Assembly: GCF_002165305.2 (NCBI RefSeq)
Contig: NZ_CP032286.1
Coordinates: 434,001-498,000, forward strand
Length of the DNA stretch: 64,000 bases
Direction: 5' to 3'
From: Acinetobacter sp. WCHA55
GTDB taxonomy: Bacteria; Pseudomonadota; Gammaproteobacteria; Pseudomonadales; Moraxellaceae
Within the stretch, counting starts at the first letter, position 1. Every line of letters begins with the position of its first letter. This document shows, in pieces, positions 49,060 through 58,267 of this stretch. Below the pieces are notes generated by a model. The model saw only the letters and a program-made list of their open reading frames with translations. It did no database searches and had not been told where the DNA came from. A program made the translations under genes and the position numbers.

Positions 49060-49150
49060 GGATTAAACCTTTACAAGTGGAAAGAATATCTGAGATGCTA
49101 GGGATGTTTTCTTCATTTGCCAAGTGTTGTTTACATCAAAGGAGTGCGCA

Positions 49151-49465
49151 ATGATCCGTAAACAAGAAATTACAACATTTGAGTTCCCAGAGGATGCGAT
49201 CATCTGGGATGTACGTGATTCAAGTGCTTATGCTGAAGCACACGTGAAAGGGGCGATTAATCAGCCCATCACAGAACTTTCAGCACAAAGCCTTACTCAA
49301 GTGTCAACGGATCAACCGATTTACATTTTATGTGGTGGCGGTAGTAAAGCGCCACGTGCTGCAGAGTTACTTGAAGGTTTTGACAGTGCGCGTGAGTATG
49401 TGATTTTAATGGGTGGTACCCGAGCTGCTCGTGATGCTGGTTTAGCCTTAGAACAGGGTCACTAA
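49151..49465 (+). CDS. single-domain rhodanese-like protein
   Basis: 104 residues. One rhodanese domain with AIIWDVRDSSAYAEAHVKGA and the active-site Cys in ILCGGGSKA. Likely sulfurtransferase or persulfide carrier in the cytosol. ATG at 49151 has GGAG at 49141-49144. One of four rhodanese-like proteins in the right half of the window. A terminator follows. Confidence 0.88.
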   Translation: MIRKQEITTFEFPEDAIIWDVRDSSAYAEAHVKGAINQPITELSAQSLTQVSTDQPIYILCGGGSKAPRAAELLEGFDSAREYVILMGGTRAARDAGLALEQGH

Positions 49466-49472
49466 GCAGAAG

Positions 49473-49499
49473 TAAAAAGCGCCGTAAGGCGCTTTTTTA
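49473..49499 (+). terminator. terminator after the rhodanese gene
   Basis: AAAAAGCGCC/GGCGCTTTTT stem with a GTAA loop. Confidence 0.87.
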
Positions 49500-49561
49500 A
49501 TGTCTTGGAAATATGAATTTTCTCTATAGCGCCATGCGCTGCACTTGAGTCAAAAGCAGAA

Positions 49562-51475
49562 CTAAGACTGAGCTTTAAAATAAGGCTTTTTGGCTTTGGG
49601 CTTTTTCTGGAACCGGGTCGGACTGAGCTTTTGTAGCAGTGAGTCAGGAACGGGGCAGGCCTCTTTCAGTATCTGCGCCGCTAAAATTTCACTACATAAA
49701 GGCGCAAACAAAAATCCTTTAGAACCCAAGCCAGCAAAGCTATAAATTTCAAACTGTTCGGACATTCTACCAAGTACTGGAAAATAGTCCAAACTTTGCG
49801 CGCGAACGGATGCACGGCCTTGCCAAGTCCTCACATCAGGAAGTGATTGTGCATAATCTGGAAAGACACTGTGGATAAGCTCGTAGTTATGCACATGGTC
49901 TTCAAGCAAAACATCGCTGTCGTCTCGATTGGGATAGAAGGATGCACCTAAGATGAGTTGTTGTGCATCAAGCTGCATACAATAGCCGCCATAGCTATAG
50001 GCTTGATTGAGGGCTAAAGGTTGTAACCTGTTCTCCACCCAGCTGACTTGTCCGCGAATGGGCTTCAGCACTGGGTACTGCTCAAAGAACGCAGCTGTGT
50101 GGCGTGCACAGCACACAATCACGTGATCAAACTGGCCTAGTGATTGGGCTTGTTCACCTACGATTTCATTGTGCTCGGGATGGATTTTAGTAATGTTGGC
50201 TTGTACGAACTGAATGAGCGGATGCGCTAAGATTTGATCTTTGAGTTGATGTGGTGAGACAGCGCCGGCTTTAGTTAGATTCAGACAGGGATATTTAGTG
50301 ATTATCATAGAATCAGCAGCAGTTTCGGCTGTCAGAAGACCCGCAGGATATTGTTGTTCAAGTTCGAGTAAGTCTTCGGCTTTTTTAAGCGCCAGTTGAT
50401 GTACTTGAATCGGGCGAAAAGCTTGAAATTTGGAATAGTGTTGTAAAGCATGTTGCCAAGCCAAGGTCATGAGATGTTCATGACTTTGTTCAATCGGACA
50501 AAGTTTGGGGTTGAGTAAGGCCAGCGGATTGCCTGAACCTCCTGCGAGTGGCTCAGATTGGTCGTAGAGCGTGACTTGGTGCCCACGCTCGGCAAAGGCC
50601 CATGCACTAGTTAAACCTGCAATCCCTGCACCAACGATAGCAATCTGGCGTTGTTTAAAAGCGTGTGATACTTGATCCGGTTGATTTTGATTCAATACTG
50701 ATTTGGTATCTACAGCGTCTGATGTGTTTTCAGGCTCAGCAGTTAACCAGATGGCTTTGAGCATTTCGCGTTTATGCTTATAGCCACGCGGACGTGAAAT
50801 AGAAATACCATGCTGTGTTAAACCACGCTTGAGTACGCCTGCGACACTAAATGAAGAAAATGTTGTTCCAATGTCAGACAAGCGAACGATGTGATTCAGT
50901 ACTTGCTCTTCCCATATGTCTGGGTTACAGGCAGGTGCAAACCCATCAAGGAACCATGCGTTAACGCTACTGGTTTTTGCCATACTAGGGAAAACATCGT
51001 GGGCATCGCCTAACCAAAGGTCTAGGCTAAAACGTTCATTAGGGAAGTTCAGGCGATGACAACCCGCAATCGGATGCGGATACTGTGCGATTAGTTGATC
51101 TGCGATGTGTTTGAGTTCAGGCCAAGCATCGAGTGCGCGTATCAGATCAGCCTTAGATAGCGGAAATTTTTCAACTGAAATGGCATGGAGATGGCTGTGG
51201 TTATTTGGCCGTACTTGTTGCCAAAGTTGCCAAAGTGCCAAGATGTTGAGCCCTGTGCCAAAGCCTGTTTCACCCACACTAAAATATTCAAAGGGCTGAA
51301 GATTTGACAGGCGCTCAGATAAATCGTTGCCATTTAAAAACACATGGCGTGTTTCAAGTAGACCATTGTCTTTGGAAAAATAGACATCGCCAAATTGTTT
51401 TGAAACTGGCACATCAATGCCATCAACTTGTTGCCACTCTAAATCGGCAGTTTGAATTGCGCTTGACAAAGCCAC
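49562..51475 (-). CDS. mnmC: bifunctional tRNA 5-methylaminomethyl-2-thiouridine synthase MnmC
   Basis: 637 residues with both halves present. Residues 1-245 are the SAM-dependent methyltransferase (MnmC2): GETGFGTG at 68-75 and LDGFAPACNPDIW at 176-188. From about 275 is the FAD oxidoreductase (MnmC1), with GAGIAG at 282-287 and a C-terminal AGLGSKGF. Together they convert cmnm5s2U to mnm5s2U at the wobble position of tRNA-Lys, -Glu and -Gln. It is the last gene of a run yciB, yciI, coiled-coil protein, mnmC. Confidence 0.96.
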   Translation of the reverse strand: MALSSAIQTADLEWQQVDGIDVPVSKQFGDVYFSKDNGLLETRHVFLNGNDLSERLSNLQPFEYFSVGETGFGTGLNILALWQLWQQVRPNNHSHLHAISVEKFPLSKADLIRALDAWPELKHIADQLIAQYPHPIAGCHRLNFPNERFSLDLWLGDAHDVFPSMAKTSSVNAWFLDGFAPACNPDIWEEQVLNHIVRLSDIGTTFSSFSVAGVLKRGLTQHGISISRPRGYKHKREMLKAIWLTAEPENTSDAVDTKSVLNQNQPDQVSHAFKQRQIAIVGAGIAGLTSAWAFAERGHQVTLYDQSEPLAGGSGNPLALLNPKLCPIEQSHEHLMTLAWQHALQHYSKFQAFRPIQVHQLALKKAEDLLELEQQYPAGLLTAETAADSMIITKYPCLNLTKAGAVSPHQLKDQILAHPLIQFVQANITKIHPEHNEIVGEQAQSLGQFDHVIVCCARHTAAFFEQYPVLKPIRGQVSWVENRLQPLALNQAYSYGGYCMQLDAQQLILGASFYPNRDDSDVLLEDHVHNYELIHSVFPDYAQSLPDVRTWQGRASVRAQSLDYFPVLGRMSEQFEIYSFAGLGSKGFLFAPLCSEILAAQILKEACPVPDSLLQKLSPTRFQKKPKAKKPYFKAQS

Positions 51476-51505
51476 AGTACCTTATTGTTTCTAATAGGGC
51501 TTAGC

Positions 51506-52009
51506 TTACCACTGACGGCGGCGTTTGGTATAAACGTAACTAGCAATTAAAAAACCAAGTAAGACACCCACAGCGATGGTTGCTGCACCGTAAAGAAACA
51601 TTTGTGCACTGCGTTCGCTTTGTAAAACCTGTACTTGTACCCCGAGGCTGTCATTTTTAAGTTGCAGCTCTTGGTTTTGCGCCAAAGCATCAAGATTGGC
51701 TTTCTCCAATTGTGTAAGACGTGAAGCTTGGTCTTTGACCAGTGCTTTGACTTTGGCATCTTGCAATGCTTTGTTCTTCGCCAATTGTTCAGCGGTGAGC
51801 GGTTTGGCTTCCTGTGGTTGACCATTTGGGCTCACTGTGGTCACCGCAGGAATGATTTTTGGCTGAGTTGTACTACCTTGCACTGGAATAGGTACGGCAG
51901 TCGTTGCTGGTACAGCAGGGGCTATACTCGGGGCAGGAGCGGTTTCAACGGCCCACGCCATAGAAGAAAGAAGAGATAAGCCCAATAAGCTTGTGACAAC
52001 AACGCGCAT
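51506..52009 (-). CDS. tail-anchored periplasmic coiled-coil protein, unknown function
   Basis: 167 residues: a signal peptide (MRVVVTSLLGLSLLSSMAWA), a Pro/Ala/Thr-rich linker (~25-80), a helical coiled-coil stretch (~85-135; LTQLEKANLDALAQNQELQL), one C-terminal membrane helix and a basic tail (KRRRQW). That topology places the coiled coil in the periplasm with a C-terminal inner-membrane anchor. I do not recognise a family; C-terminal YSIRK-like or Tim44-type motifs are absent. ATG at 52009 has AAGG upstream, inside the yciI stop region, so coupling to yciI is likely. Confidence 0.72.
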   Translation of the reverse strand: MRVVVTSLLGLSLLSSMAWAVETAPAPSIAPAVPATTAVPIPVQGSTTQPKIIPAVTTVSPNGQPQEAKPLTAEQLAKNKALQDAKVKALVKDQASRLTQLEKANLDALAQNQELQLKNDSLGVQVQVLQSERSAQMFLYGAATIAVGVLLGFLIASYVYTKRRRQW

Positions 52010-52013
52010 GACC

Positions 52014-52316
52014 TTATCCTTGAGGGAATGCTTTATTAAATGGTTTAACATCAATCTGACGATAAACCCCTACTTTTAAGAATGGCTCTTCCTGTAACCA
52101 GACATCGAGTGCTTCACGTGAGTCAAAATCAACAATGATAGTACTGCCATAAAAGCCTGCTTGCGGATTGCTTGGATCTTTCGGCATCGCTCCTGCAACA
52201 ATTAAACGACCTTCATCATTGAGCTTTTGCAAACGAGCAAGATGTTCTGGACGTGTAGCAAGACGTTTTTCGACTGTACCTTCTTGATCGGTACATGTGA
52301 CGACGAATAGCGGCAT
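52014..52316 (-). CDS. yciI: YciI family protein
   Basis: 100 residues of the YciI fold: MPLFVVTCTDQEGTVEKRL, HLARLQKLNDEGRL, GAMPKDPSNPQAGFYGS. Conserved His (H24) and Asp (D10) may form a catalytic pair. The role is unresolved. It lies between yciB and the coiled-coil gene; yciB and the PHP phosphoesterase yciV also sit with it in enteric genomes. Confidence 0.93.
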   Translation of the reverse strand: MPLFVVTCTDQEGTVEKRLATRPEHLARLQKLNDEGRLIVAGAMPKDPSNPQAGFYGSTIIVDFDSREALDVWLQEEPFLKVGVYRQIDVKPFNKAFPQG

Positions 52317-52345
52317 ATGAGTTCTCGATGTATGTTCTGGCTAAA

Positions 52346-52960
52346 TTACTCTTCAGAAGATTTAAAGTATTTACGCAATACAATAAACTGAATAATGATA
52401 AAGGAAAACATCACGATCATGTCACCAAAAGCCGTGAATTCTCCCCAATATTTTCCGTCCATAAATAAAAATGCGAAAAATACGTGTAAAAAGGACATGA
52501 GGGCGAACATAGCAGCCCACGCAAAGTTTAAATTTTTCCAACCTGCGTCGGTTAAATTGAAGATTGGGCCGAACAAACGTTTGATCAGCGGTTTGCGTTC
52601 TTTGCCAAAATAAGGAGAAAGTAAGAAAGCGCCTGAGAAAATAATATTCAGCAAGGCCGCTTTGAGTTTGATGTAAAAGTCATCTGACAGCATTAAGGTA
52701 ACACCACCGAAAATAACCGTCATAAACAACACAATCCACTGTTGTTTGTCTAAACGGAACTTTTGCATGAAGAACAGTGCGCCGTAAACCACCAGCATTG
52801 AAATAATCAAACCTGTGGTGGCTACAAGAATATTATTATTATCGACACCTCCTGCAGAACCAATCAATTGGAGCAATGGGTGATCAGTATTTTTAGGATC
52901 TACAGTTTTATATAAATAAAAGAAAATGATCAGCGGCACAAAGTCTAAAAGTGCTTTCAT
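52346..52960 (-). CDS. yciB: inner membrane septation protein YciB (IspA-like)
   Basis: About 204 residues with five or six membrane helices, starting MKALLDFVPLIIFFYLYK, the usual YciB beginning. YciB contributes to cell envelope and division-site integrity. ATG at 52960 is preferred over an in-frame TTG at 52984. It is divergent from the PHP phosphoesterase gene, with ~45 bp between starts. Confidence 0.93.
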   Translation of the reverse strand: MKALLDFVPLIIFFYLYKTVDPKNTDHPLLQLIGSAGGVDNNNILVATTGLIISMLVVYGALFFMQKFRLDKQQWIVLFMTVIFGGVTLMLSDDFYIKLKAALLNIIFSGAFLLSPYFGKERKPLIKRLFGPIFNLTDAGWKNLNFAWAAMFALMSFLHVFFAFLFMDGKYWGEFTAFGDMIVMFSFIIIQFIVLRKYFKSSEE

Positions 52961-53004
52961 GTTAGAGTATCTAAATCTGTTCAAATAAATAGCTAGTATA
53001 AGTG

Positions 53005-53856
53005 ATGGAAGGCGTAGATTTACATACTCACAGCAATATTTCTGATGGTACTTTCACACCAAAGCAATTGGTTGATGCTGCTGCGGAAAAAGGCATCCAT
53101 ACCTTGGCTTTGACAGACCATGACACCATGGATGGCCTTGCTTTAGCAGAGTTGGCTGCAAAGTCGCATGCGATGCGTATTATTTCAGGTGTAGAAATTT
53201 CCAGTCAGTGGTCGAGACCCTCGACTAAGAAAAACTATGGCGTGCATGTGGTTGCATTGAATATGCAAGATTTAGAGCCACTACAAAAATGTCTTGAACA
53301 GCAAAAACAAATCCGCGCGCGCCGCGCCAAAGAAATTTGTGATTTGTTGATTCCACTGATTGGTGAAGACATTTATGCTGATGTTTTGGCGAAAGTTGAA
53401 CAGATGCCTGATCGTGTGACTCGAACACATATTGCCAAGACCTTAGTTGAAAAAAAGTATGTGAGTCGTGCGCAACAAGCGTTTGATAAATATATTAAGG
53501 AAGGTAAGAAAGCCTACGTGAAATTTGATGGGCTGGGTTTAGAAGAAACCATTCAAGTGATTCATGCCAGTGGTGGTTTTGCAGTATTGGCGCATCCGAC
53601 ACGGTATGATTTATCTGCTACTAATATTCGTTATCTGATTGAAATATTTGCACAGTTTGGTGGAGATGCAGTTGAATTGCCGCCCAATGTCGAACCGACA
53701 TCGACTCGTCAAATGGTGGATCGGATGATTGCTGAGCACGGTTTAAAAGTTTCGGTTGGAAGCGACTTCCATGGTGACAATATGCCATGGATTAAATTGG
53801 GTAATATTCCCAGAGTCAAAGAGGGGCAAGTGGGGATTTGGGAAAGTTTTGTCTAA
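53005..53856 (+). CDS. PHP domain phosphoesterase (RNase AM/YciV-like)
   Basis: 283 residues. The PHP metal-binding motifs are present: VDLHTHSNISDGT at the N-terminus and LTDHDTMDG at about 37, then AHPTRYD and a C-terminal GSDFHG. Relatives (YciV, renamed Rnm) act as 5'-3' exonuclease or nucleoside 3',5'-bisphosphate phosphatase. ATG at 53005 follows a GTG at 53002 in the same frame. The yciB/yciI/yciV association seen in enterics is preserved. Confidence 0.9.
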   Translation: MEGVDLHTHSNISDGTFTPKQLVDAAAEKGIHTLALTDHDTMDGLALAELAAKSHAMRIISGVEISSQWSRPSTKKNYGVHVVALNMQDLEPLQKCLEQQKQIRARRAKEICDLLIPLIGEDIYADVLAKVEQMPDRVTRTHIAKTLVEKKYVSRAQQAFDKYIKEGKKAYVKFDGLGLEETIQVIHASGGFAVLAHPTRYDLSATNIRYLIEIFAQFGGDAVELPPNVEPTSTRQMVDRMIAEHGLKVSVGSDFHGDNMPWIKLGNIPRVKEGQVGIWESFV

Positions 53857-53923
53857 TATTTTGAGGACTCCCACCTTCTTTATGAGCGATATATAGCTTA
53901 AAAGAAGGTAAGCGTGAGCCATA

Positions 53924-54835
53924 TTAGAGTAAATTATTGTCTTGTGCTTGAATCGGGGGAGGTGTCGGTTTTCCTAAAGTCCCAAGCAGTTCAATTTCGA
54001 TAGTACGTACCATCGAGTCCAGTGGCAAGTCATTACTTTGCGTTCCGAAAGGCTCTTCAATTTCCGAGCTCAAAGCATCGAGTCCTAAGAAAGTATAGGC
54101 CAATACACCAACCAAAAGCGGGGTGAAAATACCCAAGGTTGAACCTAAGCTAAATGGTAAAATGAGGCAGAAAAAATACACTGTACGATTGAGTAATACA
54201 GAGTAGGCAAAAGGTAGTGGTGTTGTCGCAATACGGTCACAACCGGTTTGCACCACACTCAAGTCAGCAACGTGCTGATTCAGTTGCGCATACACAATGT
54301 CACTAATTTCACCTTCTTTTAATGCCTGCATCAACTCCCACTGAATCAAGCTGAGCGTGTACTGCGGGGCATTGGCTTGTTGATACAGTTGAGTCAGCGC
54401 ATTTTGACTTAAGCCACTGGTTTGCACCAGTTCTGTTGGATTGGCCGTTTGATGACGTAAACGGTCGCGTAAGACATTGGCAAAGACAATCACATGTTGA
54501 ATCACACGTTCACGACGACCTTGGGTCAAGATACGACAGTCGCGGTCAAAGTGACGTGAGTTGGCAATTAAAATGCCCCATAACTTCCGTGCTTCCCACC
54601 AACGGTCATAGCAGGCACTATTTTTAAAGCCGAGGAAAATAGAAAGTACCACCCCAATGAGGGTGAAGCCGACCAAGGGCAGTTCGGGGAAGTGGAAATA
54701 GCCGACATAGGACAAAATGCCAATAATGGCAGAGACCAACATGACCACACCCAAAGGCGGTAAAACTTTGGGAAGAATGGTGCCACGCCATGAAAAAAGC
54801 ACCTTAAAAATACTGGGCTGATCACGCACAATCAT
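53924..54835 (-). CDS. bestrophin-like channel family protein
   Basis: 303 residues with several membrane helices. The N-terminal FSWRGTILPKVLPPLG, SIFLGFKNSACYDRWWEARKLWG and the C-terminal LLVGVLAYTFLGLDALSSEIEEPFG are diagnostic of bestrophin/UPF0187 family members (YneE in E. coli). Bacterial members form pentameric cation channels. The gene stands alone; its start is near the radC stop, separated by 75 bp. Confidence 0.9.
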   Translation of the reverse strand: MIVRDQPSIFKVLFSWRGTILPKVLPPLGVVMLVSAIIGILSYVGYFHFPELPLVGFTLIGVVLSIFLGFKNSACYDRWWEARKLWGILIANSRHFDRDCRILTQGRRERVIQHVIVFANVLRDRLRHQTANPTELVQTSGLSQNALTQLYQQANAPQYTLSLIQWELMQALKEGEISDIVYAQLNQHVADLSVVQTGCDRIATTPLPFAYSVLLNRTVYFFCLILPFSLGSTLGIFTPLLVGVLAYTFLGLDALSSEIEEPFGTQSNDLPLDSMVRTIEIELLGTLGKPTPPPIQAQDNNLL

Positions 54836-54910
54836 GTGATTAGAATTCTTTTAAAATTTTGCTTGATCTTCATATTTGTCGCGGTATTTGTCAATCATTT
54901 GTCTGCATAT

Positions 54911-55603
54911 TTAAGTGGGTTGGATCAGGCTGTGTTCAGCAAAAGAAAAAGCACCTTCGGGCGATAAAATGAAATGATCAATCAGTTGAATGTCCACGAG
55001 CTGACTGGCTTGAAGAATGCGCTCGGTCAGTTCGATGTCCGCCGTGGAGGGCTGAGCTTTTCCAAGTGGATGATTATGCGCAATCACCATGAAAGTGGCG
55101 TGTTGAGCAATACAGTAACGTAGCAATTGATTGATCGATATTTCACAAGAATTGACTGCACCAAAGAACAATTTTTTAAAGTTTATTTTCCTTAAATGTG
55201 CATCTAGGCAAAGCACTGCAAAGACCTCCTGGTTTTCACCTGAAAACTCATACTGTAAAAACTTGAGCAGTTGAGCTGAATGATTGAGCTCTAACTTTTC
55301 TTGCTTGAGCTGCTGACTACTGTAGCGTCGCCCCAACTCTTTGACGGCTATTAATTGTGAATACTTGCTCGGGCCAATGCCGTGAAATTGGCTGAGTTCG
55401 GGAAGTTCAGCATCGAAAACGGCATTCAGACTGCCAAAATGTTGCAACAAAAGACGCGCCAATTCGACCGCAGAATGTTGTGTTGAGCCCGAGCGGATAA
55501 AAATAGCCAATAGTTCTGCATCGGAGAGGCTAGCTGGCCCTTGGTGTAATAAGCGTTCACGTGGTCGTTCTTGTTCGGGCCATTTTTTTATAGATAAGTG
55601 CAT
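54911..55603 (-). CDS. radC: RadC family JAB/MPN protein
   Basis: 230 residues: an N-terminal helix-hairpin-helix-like region (LSDAELLAIFIRSGS, FHGIGPSKYSQL) and a C-terminal JAB/MPN domain. The metal motif H-x-H-x7-S-x2-D is intact as HNHPLGKAQPSTAD. Despite the name, a direct DNA-repair role is doubted. ATG at 55603 gives the family start; a longer frame from 55639 is possible. Divergent from coaBC. Confidence 0.93.
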   Translation of the reverse strand: MHLSIKKWPEQERPRERLLHQGPASLSDAELLAIFIRSGSTQHSAVELARLLLQHFGSLNAVFDAELPELSQFHGIGPSKYSQLIAVKELGRRYSSQQLKQEKLELNHSAQLLKFLQYEFSGENQEVFAVLCLDAHLRKINFKKLFFGAVNSCEISINQLLRYCIAQHATFMVIAHNHPLGKAQPSTADIELTERILQASQLVDIQLIDHFILSPEGAFSFAEHSLIQPT

Positions 55604-55714
55604 TCTTTTATACTTTTTTATTCTTAATTTGAGGAACATGACCCAAACGATTATTGGGTATAAGACTATTTAATGCTATTGTGAGCGCCACTGCAACAGA
55701 AAGGTAGCCTGTTC

Positions 55715-56989
55715 GTGAGCTTTGATCTCAGTGTGATTCCAAATAAAAATATCCTTTTAGCTGTTACGGGCGGTATTGCTGCCTATAAAAGTGCCATCTT
55801 AGTTCGTCGTTTAAAAGACGCAGGTTTTCAAGTCCGTGTGGTCATGACCGAAGGCGCACAAGCCTTTATTACCCCATTAACATTCCAAGCCTTGTCAGGC
55901 AATCCTGTGCATACTGAATTGTTAGATCCTGAAGCCGAAGCGGGCATGGGGCATATTGAGCTAGCACGCTGGGCAGACTTGCTTTTGGTTGCACCTGCCA
56001 GTTGTAACACCATTGCAAAGTTTGCTGCAGGTTTAGCCGATGACTTACTTTCTACTTTATATTTAGCCACCAAAGCCCCTGTGTGGGTAGCACCCGCTAT
56101 GAACCAACAAATGTGGGCGGCGAAAGCGACGCAGCGTAATTTAGCGACTTTAGTGGAAGATGGCGTGCATGTGATCATGCCAGATGCGGGAGCGCAAGCT
56201 TGTGGTGATGTCGGGTTAGGCCGTATGCCTGAGCCTGAAGATTTGGCACATCAAGTGACAGAATACTTCCATAAAGCACAGCGTGCCATGGCTGAAAAAT
56301 TTGGGATGTTGGCGGGCAAAAAAGTCACCATTACTGCTGGGCCAACGCGTGAAGCGATTGATCCTGTGCGTTATATTTCCAACCATAGTACAGGAAAAAT
56401 GGGCTTTGCCATTGCTGCTGCATGTTATGCGGCAGGAGCCAAAGTGACTTTAATTGCAGGTCCTGTCAGCTTAGACACACCGAACGGTGTACGCCGAATC
56501 AATGTTTCATCTGCCATGAAAATGTTGGATACCAGCATGCAAATGTTAGATGAAGGTTGTGATGTGTTTATCGCGACTGCCGCTGTTGCGGACTATCGTG
56601 TTGCAGAAGTCGCAGAGCATAAGATTAAGAAAGCAGGGGATCAGCTCAATGTTTCTTTAATCAAAAACCCTGATATTGTGGCGACCATTGCACAGCAAGA
56701 CAAACGCCCATTCATGGTGGGTTTCGCAGCAGAAACACGCAATGTTGAGGAATATGCCGCAGGTAAATTGGTGGCGAAAAAGCTCGATATGATTGCTTGT
56801 AATGATGTGTCGCGTCCTGATATTGGTTTTGCGTCTGATGAAAATGCGATGACGGTCTTTTTTGCAGAAAGCTATAAAATGGAAAAGCGCGATTTGGAAA
56901 AAGCATCGAAACAAGAAATTGCTTTGCAGTTGGTTGAAGCAATTCACGATGCTTTACATCGAGACCCTGAAAGTGATGATGATTTTTAA
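55715..56989 (+). CDS. coaBC: bifunctional phosphopantothenoylcysteine decarboxylase/synthetase
   Basis: 424 residues catalysing two steps of coenzyme A synthesis. The N-terminal CoaC flavoprotein half has GGIAAYKSAILVRRL and the PxMNxxMW motif (PAMNQQMW). The C-terminal CoaB half (from ~188) has ITAGPTREAIDPVRYISN and the late KKLDMIACNDVS segment. The start is GTG at 55715 with AAAGG 11 bases upstream. It ends at a strong terminator. Confidence 0.96.
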   Translation: MSFDLSVIPNKNILLAVTGGIAAYKSAILVRRLKDAGFQVRVVMTEGAQAFITPLTFQALSGNPVHTELLDPEAEAGMGHIELARWADLLLVAPASCNTIAKFAAGLADDLLSTLYLATKAPVWVAPAMNQQMWAAKATQRNLATLVEDGVHVIMPDAGAQACGDVGLGRMPEPEDLAHQVTEYFHKAQRAMAEKFGMLAGKKVTITAGPTREAIDPVRYISNHSTGKMGFAIAAACYAAGAKVTLIAGPVSLDTPNGVRRINVSSAMKMLDTSMQMLDEGCDVFIATAAVADYRVAEVAEHKIKKAGDQLNVSLIKNPDIVATIAQQDKRPFMVGFAAETRNVEEYAAGKLVAKKLDMIACNDVSRPDIGFASDENAMTVFFAESYKMEKRDLEKASKQEIALQLVEAIHDALHRDPESDDDF

Positions 56990-57019
56990 TTTACATCGGT
57001 CTTCATTTTTGCCATATTT

Positions 57020-57048
57020 AATGCAGCCTTAGGCTGCATTTTTTTTGC
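57020..57048 (+). terminator. terminator of coaBC
   Basis: TGCAGCC/GGCTGCA stem with a TTA loop and eight T. Confidence 0.87.
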
Positions 57049-57066
57049 AAACTCATAGGAATAAGA

Positions 57067-57456
57067 ATGAAAACATTATTAAAGGTTGTGCTGTTGAGCA
57101 GTGGTTTATGTTTGGCAGGACTAGCACAAGCGTCGGAAGTGCTAGAAGGTGCGATGAAATCTTTGGCGAAGAACTCAAAAGCTTTTGCTCAAGCCAAGAC
57201 TGCCACAGAGGCGAATACCGCATTAACTGAAATGCAAAAAGCCGCGGCAACTGCCAAGCAAAACAAGCCTGATACTTTGGTGAAACAACCAAAAGACAGT
57301 GTTAAAGTGAAGCAATATGAACAAAAGTTTGATGCATTAACCCAAGAAATTGAACATGCTCAACATTTGGTACAGGCAGGGAAACTTGCGGAAGCCAAAC
57401 AAAGTTCAGCCAAGTTTGAGGCCATTAAGCAGCAAGGCCACAAAGCGTTTAAATAA
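57067..57456 (+). CDS. cytochrome b562
   Basis: 129 residues with a signal peptide ending AQA. The mature four-helix bundle keeps both haem ligands of E. coli cytochrome b562: Met30 (EGAMKSL, mature position 8) and His125 (QGHKAFK, five residues from the end). It is periplasmic, probably a small electron carrier; the partner is unknown. The start at 57067 follows AGGA within 11 bases. The terminator of coaBC lies just before it, so it has its own promoter or readthrough. Confidence 0.82.
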   Translation: MKTLLKVVLLSSGLCLAGLAQASEVLEGAMKSLAKNSKAFAQAKTATEANTALTEMQKAAATAKQNKPDTLVKQPKDSVKVKQYEQKFDALTQEIEHAQHLVQAGKLAEAKQSSAKFEAIKQQGHKAFK

Positions 57457-57466
57457 TTCAGTACAA

Positions 57467-57496
57467 TAAAAAAGACCGCAAAAGCGGTCTTTTTTA
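57467..57496. terminator. bidirectional terminator between cytochrome b562 and secB
   Basis: AAAAGACCGC/GCGGTCTTTT stem with an AAAA loop. Confidence 0.88.
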
Positions 57497-57516
57497 TGTT
57501 GGAAGGGCTTAAATTT

Positions 57517-57966
57517 TTAAGCTTGACCTTCAACAGCAGCAGCTTGAGCACGTTGCATATTTGCTTCGAACTCAGCATCAAAGTTAATTGGTGTAAGTAA
57601 CAATTGTGGGAAACTGCCTTTAGTCACCATATCATTCACCGCTTCACGAAGGAACGGGAACAAAATGTTCGGGCAATATGCACCTAAGATGTACGGAAGA
57701 CGTTCTTCTTCAACACCATCTACAAGGAAAATACCCGCTTGAGTAACATCAACAATAAACGCCGTGTCGCCTGCGTTGTTTGCTTGTACAACCACTTTAA
57801 GTGAAACTTCGTAGTGAGTTGGATCAACTTTTTCAGCAGAAGATGACAAGTTGATGTTCAACTCTGGTTGCCATTCTTTGGTAAAAACTTGCGCCCCTGG
57901 GACTTCAAAAGAAATATCTTTTGTATAAATACGTTCTAAAGCAAGTTGTGGTTGAGCTTCACTCAT
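57517..57966 (-). CDS. secB: protein-export chaperone SecB
   Basis: 149 residues with the SecB pattern ([51 protein letters not shown]). SecB holds precursors unfolded and delivers them to SecA. It is last in the conserved yibN-grxC-secB operon, 27 bp after grxC. The full length and fold match E. coli SecB closely. Confidence 0.97.
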   Translation of the reverse strand: MSEAQPQLALERIYTKDISFEVPGAQVFTKEWQPELNINLSSSAEKVDPTHYEVSLKVVVQANNAGDTAFIVDVTQAGIFLVDGVEEERLPYILGAYCPNILFPFLREAVNDMVTKGSFPQLLLTPINFDAEFEANMQRAQAAAVEGQA

Positions 57967-57993
57967 TTTCTAATCCTTAATATGCTGAGCTAA

Positions 57994-58248
57994 TTATGCC
58001 AATAGTTGGTCGAGTTTTCCTTCACGCTCTAAAGCATAAAGTTGATCAAAACCACCAATAAATTGGTCATCAATAAAAATTTGTGGAACCGTACGGTGAT
58101 TGGTGCGTTGCATCAATTCAATGCGGACTTCTGGCGCTTCTTTAGATAAATTAATTTCTTTATATTCAACGCCTTTACGCTCAAGGAGCTGCTTTGCGCG
58201 AACGCAATATGGACATACAGTCGTTGAATAAATAGTGACTTGAGCCAT
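57994..58248 (-). CDS. grxC: glutaredoxin 3
   Basis: 84 residues. It has the active site CPYC (residues 12-15), RTVPQIFID with the cis-proline, and GGFDQLYALE. It is a cytosolic glutathione-dependent disulfide reductase. ATG at 58248 has AGGAG 6 bases upstream; the frame is open further upstream but overlaps yibN. It sits between yibN and secB as in E. coli. Confidence 0.95.
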   Translation of the reverse strand: MAQVTIYSTTVCPYCVRAKQLLERKGVEYKEINLSKEAPEVRIELMQRTNHRTVPQIFIDDQFIGGFDQLYALEREGKLDQLLA

Positions 58249-58267
58249 GAGTTTCTCCTTGTGCGAA

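Noticed and set aside
53873..53909. Inverted repeat ACCTTCTTT/AAAGAAGGT after the PHP gene
   Set aside because: No T-run follows on either strand, so not called a terminator; it may still be a hairpin of no known role.
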